Source: Pseudomonas fluorescens (GTDB lineage Bacteria; Pseudomonadota; Gammaproteobacteria; Pseudomonadales; Pseudomonadaceae). Taken from it: a stretch of 64,000 nucleotides of DNA. How positions within the stretch are numbered: position 1 is the first letter of the stretch; every line of letters begins with the position of its first letter. The translations under genes were made by a program, and so were the position numbers. The DNA lies in assembly GCF_902498195.1 (NCBI RefSeq), contig NZ_CABVIY010000005.1:248001-312000 (forward strand). The letters are read 5' to 3'. Under the pieces are notes generated by a model. It ran no database searches. It had not been told where the DNA came from and saw only the letters and a program-made list of their open reading frames with translations. This document shows positions 49,946 to 58,931 of the stretch, one piece after another.

Positions 49946-51048
49946 ACGTCTTGCTCCAGGGTCAGGGTCGCCTGCACCCGATTACCGTCCTTGCTCGCGT
50001 TTTCCAATCGCAGGGGCACGCTTTGCTGGCGCCCACGTTCACGCAGTAATTCCAGCTCGGCAAAGCTGGTGGCGGTCAGATGGATTTTCCAGCCATCGCC
50101 CTCGCGAAACTCGATACGCTGCACCTCGACGCTGCTGGCACCGATGACGTGCTCGACCAGCTTGACCAGCCCGGCGATGCGGGTGCCTTGAGGCTCCAAG
50201 CTCTGGCTTTGCAGGATTTTGAGTTGCGCTGCGAGATCGACGATGCGGGTCTGTTGCGGGTAAAGCGCCTTGAACTGCTGCTCGCTTTGACGGTAGAGCT
50301 GGCGACTTTGGCTTTCGAGGAAGCGCGCTCGCGCTTCACCGGCACCCCAGTTCATGAGTAACAGCATCAACATTGCTACACCGCCGAGACGCCAGGGCAG
50401 GCGTTTGCCTGGCGGCGCGAAATCACCGTGCAGCAGATTGATAGCTTGCCCGTTCTCCACGTTCAGCCATGGATCAATATCGGCACCGCCCTGACGCTCG
50501 TCATGCCATTCAATCTCCACTGGCAAGCCCGGCTTGAGCAGCGCCAACCCGTCATCCGCCAGCGTCAGGCGAGCCGCAAGCCCGCCACCGAGCATCCAGC
50601 GACCGAACCACCAGACGCCGCTCGCCTGGTCCTGCGGCAACACATCGGCATCGACGAACACTGAACGCACCTCAATCCCCGCTTCAGCCAGCAATGCGAG
50701 GACGGCAGCAAAGCGTTCCCGGTCGATGACCATCACCGGATAGCGCCCTTGAGGATCACGGGCGCCGACGCTCAGGTGCAACTTTTCCAGCGCTTCGCTC
50801 AATTGCTCCTCAACGGCAAACGCCATGGCTTGCGCATCGGGCCGACGCCTGGACGGCCACGGCTCACTGCGCACCCAGCTGCACCATTCCATGGGCAACA
50901 GCAGGTCGAACACCTGCCCCTGCGACATCTGCGCCACCTGGCGCAGGGGCATGAGCCGCCGCTGACCGGTCGACGACCACACACAGCAGGGCCAATCGAT
51001 CGACGGCGTGGCCACGTTATCGGCTGTCAGGTAGAGCCAGGTTTTCAT
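49942..51048 (-). CDS. gspL: Type II secretion protein GspL
   Basis: A 368-residue platform protein. The N-terminal ~215 residues form the cytoplasmic actin-like domain that binds the GspE ATPase. One membrane helix (about 222-240; LGGVAMLMLLLMNWGAG) and a periplasmic domain for GspM contact follow. It starts by overlapping gspK by 4 nt. Confidence 0.88.
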   Translation of the reverse strand: MKTWLYLTADNVATPSIDWPCCVWSSTGQRRLMPLRQVAQMSQGQVFDLLLPMEWCSWVRSEPWPSRRRPDAQAMAFAVEEQLSEALEKLHLSVGARDPQGRYPVMVIDRERFAAVLALLAEAGIEVRSVFVDADVLPQDQASGVWWFGRWMLGGGLAARLTLADDGLALLKPGLPVEIEWHDERQGGADIDPWLNVENGQAINLLHGDFAPPGKRLPWRLGGVAMLMLLLMNWGAGEARARFLESQSRQLYRQSEQQFKALYPQQTRIVDLAAQLKILQSQSLEPQGTRIAGLVKLVEHVIGASSVEVQRIEFREGDGWKIHLTATSFAELELLRERGRQQSVPLRLENASKDGNRVQATLTLEQDV

Positions 51049-51875
51049 GGGGTCATCTCATGGGTTTTCGACGGCAGCACGCGTCGTTGCAGGATTTTCA
51101 ATTGGCGCGTCTTGGGATCGCGTTCGACATCGGTGCTCAGGCGCAGGCGACTGAGCCCCTGAGTGACCTGGACCGTGATACGAAACCAGCGGCTGTCGAT
51201 GCCCAGGCCATGACGGCTCAAGCCCGAACCCGACAACAAGGGATCCTGGATAAATGCCTGGACGCTTGGCCATGGGGTTGTCGAGCGTTGGCGCACGAGG
51301 GCATCGGCTGTCGCCGGTTCCACCCCGTCGAGCGTGCGCAGCACCAGCGCCGGCGCGGTGTTGATGTTCAGCGCCGCGTCCGTGGGCAGCAACGCGACCC
51401 AGGGCTCCAGCCGGTGCAGCAACTGGCCGTCGACACCCGGCAGCAGCCGCAGCTGACTCAGTTCTCGCAAGACGCCGACCTGTTCAAGGTGCAATGGCGG
51501 GAGTTCGAGCACCTCCAGCAAGCGCGCCCAGCGATTGCGCGTGAACGGATCGATCTGGCCCTGGATCAGCAGGGCATTGAGATTGAAGCGCCCGGCGAGG
51601 TCTTCGATGTCGACGCGGATCTGCGCGCCTTCAATGTCGAATCCGGGTGCCTGATCAGGGATCGGATCGCTGTTGGATGGCTGCGCCTGCAACAGCACGA
51701 GCGCCCGTTTTTCCCCACCCGCCGCCAGTTGGCGCAGGTGCATCTGTTGCAGCTGTTGCCCGCTGCTTTGCAGCAACAAGTGATGGCTGCGCAGCACACC
51801 GCCGATGATCAGGAGTGCCAGGCTCATGACCAGCAACACGCTGAGCAACGCGACACCCCGTTGACGTGCCTTCAT
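51045..51875 (-). CDS. gspK: Type II secretion minor pseudopilin GspK
   Basis: A 276-residue minor pseudopilin, large for the class as usual for GspK. The prepilin site is MKARQRG|VALLSVLLVM; position +5 is not Glu, a recognised trait of GspK tip subunits. The helix-rich globular insert (FNLNALL, LNINTAPALVL) matches the GspK fold. It caps the pseudopilus with GspI and GspJ. Confidence 0.9.
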   Translation of the reverse strand: MKARQRGVALLSVLLVMSLALLIIGGVLRSHHLLLQSSGQQLQQMHLRQLAAGGEKRALVLLQAQPSNSDPIPDQAPGFDIEGAQIRVDIEDLAGRFNLNALLIQGQIDPFTRNRWARLLEVLELPPLHLEQVGVLRELSQLRLLPGVDGQLLHRLEPWVALLPTDAALNINTAPALVLRTLDGVEPATADALVRQRSTTPWPSVQAFIQDPLLSGSGLSRHGLGIDSRWFRITVQVTQGLSRLRLSTDVERDPKTRQLKILQRRVLPSKTHEMTP

Positions 51876-52402
51876 GGCAAAGCACCCGGCAATAACACCA
51901 CCCGGCGAATCGCCTCGAACCGCCCCGCCGATACTTGCAATTCCAGCGCCAGCGGCGCCTTGCCACCCTGCTCGCTACGCCATCCCGTCTGCTCGTCGAA
52001 CAGGCGCCAGCTCAGGTGGCGAACATCGTCGAGCAGTGATTGCCGTTGCACGACCAACGTGCCGTCGCCCCGGCTCTCGCGCCACAACACACCGTTGTCG
52101 AGCCCATAGGTCAAGGCTTGGCGTTCGCTGCGTGGCTGATCCAGCGGGTTGCGCCAGTTGCTGCGCTGCAAGTGCAGACGCGTGCGCTCCAGCACGATGG
52201 GGTGCTCGGTGATGTGCAACAGGTCGCGCTCGATCACGGTGACGGCGCGTTGCAGCTTTCGCAGTTCACGTTCATGGCTGACGGTGCCTTGTTGCACGCG
52301 CACCACGCCGTCGAGCAGCGTCCAGCTGGCCAGCCCCAGCAACGCGAAGATCGCCATGGCGATCACCAACTCCAGCAGGGTGAACCCGGTCTGCCTATTC
52401 AT
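51872..52402 (-). CDS. gspJ: Type II secretion minor pseudopilin GspJ
   Basis: A 176-residue minor pseudopilin with leader MNRQTG|FTLLELVIAMAIFALLG, including Glu at +5. The C-terminal half is beta-rich as in GspJ. The ATG at 52402 gives the standard short leader and an 8-nt overlap with gspI; a longer frame to 52471 runs inside gspI. Confidence 0.9.
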   Translation of the reverse strand: MNRQTGFTLLELVIAMAIFALLGLASWTLLDGVVRVQQGTVSHERELRKLQRAVTVIERDLLHITEHPIVLERTRLHLQRSNWRNPLDQPRSERQALTYGLDNGVLWRESRGDGTLVVQRQSLLDDVRHLSWRLFDEQTGWRSEQGGKAPLALELQVSAGRFEAIRRVVLLPGALP

Positions 52403-52778
52403 CGCGAAGGGGGAGCCAGCCCGTGGCGCGGTGCAGGGTCTCATCGCTCCCGGCAAGACCCACCTCGACATCGACCACGAGCAGCGGCGAGTCGCTTTGC
52501 GTAAAAATGCGCTGGCGCACCCACCAGTCGCGGCGATCCATGTGCACCACCCGTTGCGACTGACCGACTACCCAATCAGATTGCAGGCCCAGTTCGTTCA
52601 GACAGTTGTCCGCCACCCAGGCGGCAATCAGCCGCTCCTCGACGGCACGCGCCTGCTTCACTGCGTATTGACTCGCCGACAGCACGGCCATCGTCAGGGT
52701 GGCGAAGATGGCCAGCGCCACCATGATTTCCAGCAGCGTGAAGCCTCCCATGCAGCGCCGGGTCGATGACCTAATCAT
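52395..52778 (-). CDS. gspI: Type II secretion minor pseudopilin GspI
   Basis: A 127-residue minor pseudopilin. The leader ends in GG|FTLLEIMVALAIFATLT with Glu at +5. The ATG at 52778 overlaps gspH by 8 nt and yields a leader of about 11 residues; an upstream ATG at 52802 and the Met right before GG are alternatives. Confidence 0.88.
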   Translation of the reverse strand: MIRSSTRRCMGGFTLLEIMVALAIFATLTMAVLSASQYAVKQARAVEERLIAAWVADNCLNELGLQSDWVVGQSQRVVHMDRRDWWVRQRIFTQSDSPLLVVDVEVGLAGSDETLHRATGWLPLRDE

Positions 52779-53238
52779 TGATCTGTACCTCGTCGAAGCC
52801 ATCGCTGGACAGGCTCAACCAGCGCCTGCCCTTGGTCTCGAACGCCAGGCTGAACGCGCTGGTTTCATCGCTGCTGAGCATCAGCAGTTGAGGTGGCCCC
52901 ACATCGGCGCCGAGGGTCTCGGAATAGCCATCGTGGCTCAGGCGCAGACGCAGGTTTTCGGGCCATCGATAGAACGCCGACACCGGCTCCCAGCCCCGCA
53001 CATCGAGCCGCAGCGCCCGGTAACCGTCGGCACTGAGCCGCACGCCGTACTCCTGGCTGTCCAGTACCGCCCGTTCACGCAACTGCCGGATCACCCCCGC
53101 CAGCCTGTCCGCTTCTTGCCGGGCCTGGCGGGCCGGGTTGATGCCGGTGGCAAAACTCACCATGCCCACCAGCACGCCGATCAGCACGATCACGATCATC
53201 AATTCGAGCAAGGTGAAACCCTGGCAGGCACGCCGCAT
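52771..53238 (-). CDS. gspH: Type II secretion minor pseudopilin GspH
   Basis: A 155-residue minor pseudopilin with a short leader MRRACQG|FTLLELMIVIVLIGVLV (Glu at +5) and a C-terminal beta domain. It links the major GspG fibre to the tip complex. It begins 3 bp after gspG. Confidence 0.9.
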   Translation of the reverse strand: MRRACQGFTLLELMIVIVLIGVLVGMVSFATGINPARQARQEADRLAGVIRQLRERAVLDSQEYGVRLSADGYRALRLDVRGWEPVSAFYRWPENLRLRLSHDGYSETLGADVGPPQLLMLSSDETSAFSLAFETKGRRWLSLSSDGFDEVQIND

Positions 53239-53241
53239 GAC

Positions 53242-53691
53242 TCACTCACTCCAATTGCCGATGTCGGCCGCATGCCCTTCGCCACCCACCACGCCATCGG
53301 AACCGAGGGAGTACAGGTCGTAGGTGCCCTCTGCCGATTTCACACCCGGGTTGAGGTATTGATAGGGCGTGCTCCACGGGTCCACAGGCAGGCTTTTGAG
53401 GTAACCCTGAGCGTTCCAGTTACGTGCCGCCGGCAAACCGGAAGGACGCTTGTACAACGCCTCCAGCCCCTGCTGCGTCGAGGGGTACTGGAAGTTATCG
53501 AGGCGATACATTTCAAGGGCGGTGGCGATGGCCTTGAGGTCGGTTCTGGCTGCGGTGACTTTGGCCTGATCGGGGCGACTCATGAACTGGGGCACCACGA
53601 TGGCCCCCAGAATGCCGATGATGACCACCACCACCCTGATTTCGATCAGGGTAAAGCCGCGCTGGGAAGCACTGTGACGTAGAGCGTTCAT
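53242..53691 (-). CDS. gspG: Type II secretion major pseudopilin GspG
   Basis: A 149-residue major pseudopilin that forms the piston-like fibre. Leader MNALRHSASQRG is followed by FTLIEIRVVVVIIGILGAIV. The calcium-binding C-terminal region typical of GspG is present (DPWSTPYQYLNPG, YDLYSLGSDGVVGGEG). It needs a prepilin peptidase; none is encoded in this window. Confidence 0.95.
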   Translation of the reverse strand: MNALRHSASQRGFTLIEIRVVVVIIGILGAIVVPQFMSRPDQAKVTAARTDLKAIATALEMYRLDNFQYPSTQQGLEALYKRPSGLPAARNWNAQGYLKSLPVDPWSTPYQYLNPGVKSAEGTYDLYSLGSDGVVGGEGHAADIGNWSE

Positions 53692-53694
53692 GGG

Positions 53695-54903
53695 TCAGTT
53701 CACCAATTGGTTGAGGGTCAGAATCGGAAGCAGGATGGCCATGACGATCAGCAGCACGACGGCGCCCATCAGCACGAGCATGGCCGGCTCGAACAGGCTC
53801 ACCACCAGGGCGATGCGCGCCGCCAGGCTGCTTTCCTGTTGTTCGGCGGCGCGGGCCAGCATGCGATCGAGTTCGCCGGCCCGTTCGCCGCTGGCGATCA
53901 TGTGCAGCATCATCGGCGGGATGTCGCCGCTCAGTTCCAGGCCACGGGTCAAAGTGCCGCCCTCGCGGACCGAACGGGCGACATCGGCCATGCGGGCACG
54001 AATGGCCAGGTTGCCGATGACGGCGGCGGCAATTTCCAGTGCGTCGACCAAGGGCACCGCACTTTTGCCGAGGATCGCCAGGGTGCTGGCAAACCGCGCC
54101 GCTTCCATCGCCCGCAGCACCTGGCCAATGACCGGCAGGTTCAACGCCAGGCGATGCCAACGCAGCCGCCAGACTGGCTGGCGCAGACACCAGCGCCAGA
54201 AGCTGATGAGCATCGCCAGCCCGCCGATCATCAACAGGCCATGGTTGCGCAAGCCATCGCTCACAGCGATCAGCGCCCGGGTCAGCCAGGGCAGCGCCTG
54301 GCCGCTGTCGACGAAAATCTTCACCACGTCCGGCACCACGTAACCGAGCAGAAAACCGACGATTGCGACGCTGCTCAGCATCAGGATCAAGGGGTACACC
54401 AGCGCCATCTGGATTTTTTGCCGCGACGCCTGGCGGGCCTGGGTGTAAGCCGCCAGTTGCTCCAGCACGTGACCCAGATGCCCGGAACGTTCGCCGGCCG
54501 CCACGGTGGCGCGAAACAGGTCGGGGAAGGCCTTGGGAAACTGCCCCAGGGCCGTGGCCAGCGCATGGCCTTCCATCACGCGGCTTCTGACCGCCGATAC
54601 CAGCCCGGCCACCCGGCGCTTGGCACTTTGTTTCGCCACCGCTTCGAGTGCCTCCTCCAACGGCAGCCCCGCCTGCACCAACGTGGACAACTGCAACGTC
54701 AGCAGCGCCAGATCCGCTGCACTCAGGCGGCCTGTGCTGCGTTGCGGATCCGCGCCATCGGCGATGCGGATTTCCTTCAGATCCCGCGGCCACAGACCCC
54801 GCTCACGCAACTGTTGTCGTGCATGACGAGGGCTGTCGGCCTCCAGGCGGCCCTTGCAGCGACGGCCCTCGGCATCGTCAGCGCGATAATCGAATGTCGG
54901 CAT
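53695..54903 (-). CDS. gspF: Type II secretion inner-membrane platform protein GspF
   Basis: A 402-residue polytopic protein with two repeated cytoplasmic helical domains (about 65-165 and 265-370) and three membrane segments, as in GspF/PilC. Both domains show the repeat signature (LSTLVQAGLPLEEALE; LAILGKSAVPLVDALE). It couples GspE ATP hydrolysis to pseudopilus assembly. Confidence 0.94.
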   Translation of the reverse strand: MPTFDYRADDAEGRRCKGRLEADSPRHARQQLRERGLWPRDLKEIRIADGADPQRSTGRLSAADLALLTLQLSTLVQAGLPLEEALEAVAKQSAKRRVAGLVSAVRSRVMEGHALATALGQFPKAFPDLFRATVAAGERSGHLGHVLEQLAAYTQARQASRQKIQMALVYPLILMLSSVAIVGFLLGYVVPDVVKIFVDSGQALPWLTRALIAVSDGLRNHGLLMIGGLAMLISFWRWCLRQPVWRLRWHRLALNLPVIGQVLRAMEAARFASTLAILGKSAVPLVDALEIAAAVIGNLAIRARMADVARSVREGGTLTRGLELSGDIPPMMLHMIASGERAGELDRMLARAAEQQESSLAARIALVVSLFEPAMLVLMGAVVLLIVMAILLPILTLNQLVN

Positions 54904-54906
54904 GCC

Positions 54907-56388
54907 TCAGTCCTCCCGCGTCACGCGCAGCAACTCGTCCAGACTGGTCATGCCATCAAGCACGCGCTGGCGACCGTCCTGGAACAGGCTGCGCGCGCCC
55001 TGGCGCGCTTTTTCGACCAACGCCTGCTCGCTCGCGCCCTGGTGAATCAGAACCGATAACGCAGGTGTCACGCTGATCAGCTCATAGACCCCGATCCGTC
55101 CACGGTAACCGTGCTGGCACTGTTCACAGCCCACGGCCTTGAACAGCTGCGGTGGCGCAGTCCGGTCCAGCCCCAAGCGCTGGCAAGCCGTCGTATCCGC
55201 CATGTAGGGCGTCTTGCAAAGAGGACACAGCAAACGCAACAGCCGCTGGGCCAGAATGCCCACCAGGGACGACGCCAGCAGGTAGGCATCAACGCCCATG
55301 TCCACCAGTCGCGTCACGGCGCCGACCGCGCTGTTGGTGTGCAACGTCGAGAGCACCAGGTGTCCGGTCAGCGACGCCTGGACGGCAATCTGGGCGGTCT
55401 CGCGATCGCGGATTTCACCGACCATCACCACGTCCGGGTCCTGGCGCAGGATGGCCCGCAGACCTCGGGCAAAGGTCATGTCCACTTTCGGATTGACCGG
55501 CATTTGCCCGATACCCGGCAGGTGATATTCGATGGGGTCTTCGACCGTGAGGATGTTGCGGGTCTGATCGTTCAGGCTGCTCAAGGCCGCGTACAGGCTG
55601 GTGGTTTTCCCCGAGCCCGTGGGGCCGGTGACCAGCAGGATGCCGTGGGGTTTATCCAGCAACTGACGCAGCGCCGCGAGGGTGTCGTCGGGCATGCCCA
55701 GGCGTTGCAACTCCAGGCGCCCGGCCTGTTTGTCGAGCAAGCGCAACACCACCCGTTCACCGTGCGCCGAGGGCAGCGTCGAGACCCGCACATCCACTTC
55801 ATGCCCGGCCAGCCGCAGGGCCATCCGCCCATCCTGGGGCACGCGTTTTTCCGCGATGTCCAGCCGCGCCATGACCTTGATCCGCGACACCAGCAGCGTC
55901 GCCAGCTCGCGTTTGGGCCGAAGCATTTCGCGCAATTGCCCGTCGACGCGCATGCGCACCGACAGGTAATGCTCGAAGGTTTCCAGGTGCACGTCGGAGG
56001 CATGCTCGCGTACGGCCTCGCTGAGCAGCGCGTTGATCAGGCGGATGATCGGCGCATCGCCCTGCTGCTCCAGCAGATCAGCGGTTTGCGGCACCTGGTC
56101 CACCAGGCTGATCAGGTCAAGCTCGTCGTCCAGCCCCTGGGCGACCTGCTCGGCGGCGCTCTGCCCTTCGCGATAGGCGGCCGCCAGCCGGGCCGCGAAG
56201 TCCTCGGGGTGCAGCAACCGCAAACGCAGGTCCGCGCCACACACGCGACGCGCCTCGGCGAGGGCCGTGAGCGGGGTATCGGCACGCATCGCCAGGCGCC
56301 ACTCATCGCCTTCGCGTTCCAATAGAACGCCAAATCGCCGGGCGAAACCGAAAGGCAGCGCCTCGAAAATCCGCGGCGAAGCCGTCAT
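54907..56388 (-). CDS. gspE: Type II secretion ATPase GspE
   Basis: A 493-residue hexameric cytoplasmic ATPase. An N1E-like domain (about 1-90) precedes the core with Walker A GPTGSGKTTS, Asp box ILTVEDPIEYHLPGIG, Walker B DPDVVMVGEIRD and His box LSTLHTNSAVGA. A zinc site is formed by CPLC and CEQC. All catalytic elements are intact. It overlaps gspD by 4 nt. Confidence 0.96.
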   Translation of the reverse strand: MTASPRIFEALPFGFARRFGVLLEREGDEWRLAMRADTPLTALAEARRVCGADLRLRLLHPEDFAARLAAAYREGQSAAEQVAQGLDDELDLISLVDQVPQTADLLEQQGDAPIIRLINALLSEAVREHASDVHLETFEHYLSVRMRVDGQLREMLRPKRELATLLVSRIKVMARLDIAEKRVPQDGRMALRLAGHEVDVRVSTLPSAHGERVVLRLLDKQAGRLELQRLGMPDDTLAALRQLLDKPHGILLVTGPTGSGKTTSLYAALSSLNDQTRNILTVEDPIEYHLPGIGQMPVNPKVDMTFARGLRAILRQDPDVVMVGEIRDRETAQIAVQASLTGHLVLSTLHTNSAVGAVTRLVDMGVDAYLLASSLVGILAQRLLRLLCPLCKTPYMADTTACQRLGLDRTAPPQLFKAVGCEQCQHGYRGRIGVYELISVTPALSVLIHQGASEQALVEKARQGARSLFQDGRQRVLDGMTSLDELLRVTRED

Positions 56389-58313
56389 GGCGTTTTCGGC
56401 GCCGGTTGGCGCAGGTCGAACAGCGGCGCATCGGACACCGGTTCGAACAGCTGACGCGCATCAGCGGGCAGCAATAACGAATTGTTGTCCTTCGCCCCCG
56501 GTTGGCTCAGGTCGCGCAGCGCGTTGTAGCGCTGCTGGCTGACGTCGACCAGGTCTTCCTTGCTGCGCACGATGGTCGGCCGCAAAAACACCATCAGGTT
56601 GCTTTTGGTCTGGGTGTCCCGGGTCCAGCGGAACAAGGCGCCAAGGTAAGGAATGTCACGCAGCAGCGGCACGCCGCTTTTCTGGATGCGCACACTGTCT
56701 CGAATCAACCCGCCAATGACGATGATTTCGCCGTCGTCGGCGAGAATGGTGCTCTTGAGCGCCCGCTTGTTGGTGATCAGGTCAGTGGAATTAATGCCCG
56801 AAACCGCGGGGGCGATGTCCGACACTTCCTGCTCGACTTCCAGGCGCAGGGTCGAGCCTTCGTTGATGTAGGGCTTGATCTTCAGGCTGATGCCCACGTC
56901 CTTGCGTTCGATCGTGGTAAAGGGATTGTCCGCGCCATTGCTGCCGGTGGCATAGGAGCCGGTACTGAACGGTACGTTCTGGCCGACGATGATTTCTGCT
57001 TCCTGGTTGTCCAGGGTCAGAAGGCTGGGCGTGGAGAGCAGATTGCTGCGGGTGTTGCTGGCCAGGGCTGAAATCAACGCGCCAAAACGATCACTGCCCA
57101 GTTGCAGGATCGCGCCTTCGGGTGCCGATCGGCTCTCGTCGAACTTCAGTCCGCCGACGATCGGGATATCGGTGCCGGGGAAGTTGATGAAACCTTTGGC
57201 ATCGCCGGTGTTCATGCCCCACTGCACACCTACTGCTTCGGCGATGTCCCCGGAAATTTCGACAATGGCGGCATGAATCAGCACTTGCGCCCGAGGCTGA
57301 TCCAACTGACGCACGATGCTTTCGATGGTCCTGACCTGCGCCGGCTCGGCGATCAGCACCAGCGCATTCTGGCTTTCGTCAGCCTTGATCATGAAGGTTG
57401 CGCCAGGCGAAACATCCTTGCCGCCGACGAGGGGCTGCGCGCCTTTTCTGCCCTGGCCCATGGTTTCCAGGATCTCGGCCAATTGCCTGGCATCGCTGTG
57501 GCGCAGGCGGATCACACGAGCATTGTCGGGGGTCGCGGTGGCGGGAATGTCGAGGCCGCGCGCCAGGTTTGCCAAACGCTGGCGAACCGCGGGCGGGCCA
57601 ATCAGGATCAGACGGTTGGTTCTGCTGTCCGCCAGCACCTGGATCGTCGTATCGGCATTGCGTTTGCCAAGGGAGGCTTCCATGACCGGTGCCAGATCAC
57701 TGGCTTGGGCATGTCGCAGCGGCAGCACGGCGTGCATGTTGCCCTGCCCCGAGTCCAGTTGCCGAACCAGCCGCTCGATACGTTGCACATTGGCGACCGT
57801 ATCGGTGACCACCAGCGCATTGGCTGACACCGACGGGCCGACATAACCATTGACCGACACCAGGGGCCGGACGAGCCCGGCAATATCGGCGGCGCTGCTG
57901 GTGTCCAGCTCGATGACTCGAGTGACAAACTGTGAGGCCGTGACGTTTTTTGCGGGGTTATGACCGGCTCGGGTTTTGGCTTCGGTCACCGGGGTGATCA
58001 GGATTCGGTCGCCCTCATCGATCACCGTGAAATTGTGGGCGTCCAGCACCGAGTAAAACAACCGGCGCACACCCTCGCGATCGAGGGCCTGACGGGACAT
58101 GACGGTGATGCGCCCGGAGACTCTCGGATCCAGCACCACGGTGGTTCCGAGAATGGACGAGATCTCTTCGACGATGTCGCGCAGCTCGGCGTTGTTCATC
58201 GCCAACTGCCATTTTTCTTCCTCGGCGTGCAGCGGGACCGGCACGGTCGCCGCCACGAAAGCGGCAAGAAGAAATATGGAGCGCAGGGTCTGCGCGCCAA
58301 TGAAGCTGTTCAT
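56385..58313 (-). CDS. gspD: Type II secretion outer-membrane secretin GspD
   Basis: A 642-residue secretin that forms the outer-membrane channel. A signal peptide (1-30, ending PVPLHA) is followed by N0 (about 32-110), N1-N3 repeats (to about 360) and the secretin beta-barrel domain (VPFSTGSYATGS, IVIGGLIRDSVRIQKSGVP). The ATG at 58313 gives the signal peptide; the frame further upstream lies inside gspC. No pilotin gene is seen nearby. Confidence 0.95.
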   Translation of the reverse strand: MNSFIGAQTLRSIFLLAAFVAATVPVPLHAEEEKWQLAMNNAELRDIVEEISSILGTTVVLDPRVSGRITVMSRQALDREGVRRLFYSVLDAHNFTVIDEGDRILITPVTEAKTRAGHNPAKNVTASQFVTRVIELDTSSAADIAGLVRPLVSVNGYVGPSVSANALVVTDTVANVQRIERLVRQLDSGQGNMHAVLPLRHAQASDLAPVMEASLGKRNADTTIQVLADSRTNRLILIGPPAVRQRLANLARGLDIPATATPDNARVIRLRHSDARQLAEILETMGQGRKGAQPLVGGKDVSPGATFMIKADESQNALVLIAEPAQVRTIESIVRQLDQPRAQVLIHAAIVEISGDIAEAVGVQWGMNTGDAKGFINFPGTDIPIVGGLKFDESRSAPEGAILQLGSDRFGALISALASNTRSNLLSTPSLLTLDNQEAEIIVGQNVPFSTGSYATGSNGADNPFTTIERKDVGISLKIKPYINEGSTLRLEVEQEVSDIAPAVSGINSTDLITNKRALKSTILADDGEIIVIGGLIRDSVRIQKSGVPLLRDIPYLGALFRWTRDTQTKSNLMVFLRPTIVRSKEDLVDVSQQRYNALRDLSQPGAKDNNSLLLPADARQLFEPVSDAPLFDLRQPAPKTP

Positions 58314-58321
58314 GGGTTTGA

Positions 58322-58861
58322 TCACTCTGACGGCCCGGAGAGCGGGCGTAGATAACGCGTGGAAATCGTTGGTGCTTGTGCGTCGGTCGGCGATTGGCGT
58401 TGGCGCAGGAAAGGTGCGGACGGTGCCTGTAGCGACAGGCGCTCTTCCCGACCCTTGTTCCATAGCACCACGTGTCGAGCCTCGACCCGACGCAGAATGC
58501 TGCCCCCCGGCAAGCGTTCGCCCACTTGATACAGGCGCGGACCTTGAGCATCGGCCAGCAACGCCTTGGACAAGCCATTGTTGATGACAAAACTCGCTTG
58601 CAAGGTCAGCGGTTCGGCACTGGTCAGCGGCGTGGCATCAGTCGTCAGGCCCAACACCATGGCCACCGCTGTGGCGTCCAGCGGCACACTCGCAGGCACG
58701 GACACCGTCGCGGGCGCAGCTGTTGATGGCCGTGGCAGATGTTGACGAAACTGCCACTCCTGCCATACCAACAACACGGCGTAGCCCAACGATAAAATCA
58801 ACAGCCCGGCGGCGATCACGCGTCGGCCGAAAAGGCTCGTCGCCTTCGGTGAAAATTTCAC
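58322..58861 (-). CDS. gspC: Type II secretion protein GspC, short form without PDZ domain
   Basis: A 179-residue bitopic protein. A membrane helix (about 15-33; RVIAAGLLILSLGYAVLLV), a proline-rich linker and an HR domain (about 75-150; VMVLGLTTDATPL is read here as VAMVLGLTTDATPL, then LYQVGERLPGGSILRRVEA) that contacts secretin N0. The usual C-terminal PDZ or coiled-coil region is absent, leaving only ~30 residues. It begins the gsp operon, 70 bp after the monooxygenase gene. Confidence 0.87.
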   Translation of the reverse strand: MKFSPKATSLFGRRVIAAGLLILSLGYAVLLVWQEWQFRQHLPRPSTAAPATVSVPASVPLDATAVAMVLGLTTDATPLTSAEPLTLQASFVINNGLSKALLADAQGPRLYQVGERLPGGSILRRVEARHVVLWNKGREERLSLQAPSAPFLRQRQSPTDAQAPTISTRYLRPLSGPSE

Positions 58862-58885
58862 GACAGGTTCACTCGATGCTCAGCA

Positions 58886-58922
58886 AGCCTTCGGACGCCC
58901 CGGCATGGGCCGCCCGAAGGCT
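58886..58922 (-). promoter_or_regulatory. Strong hairpin between the LPMO gene and gspC
   Basis: Outer stem AGCCTTCGG/CCGAAGGCT and inner stem GCCC/GGGC, directly after the monooxygenase stop. There is no T-run, so it is more likely an mRNA-stabilising or partial-attenuation element that lets the secreted enzyme be made in excess of the secretion machine. Confidence 0.55.
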
Positions 58923-58931
58923 CGGGAGGCC

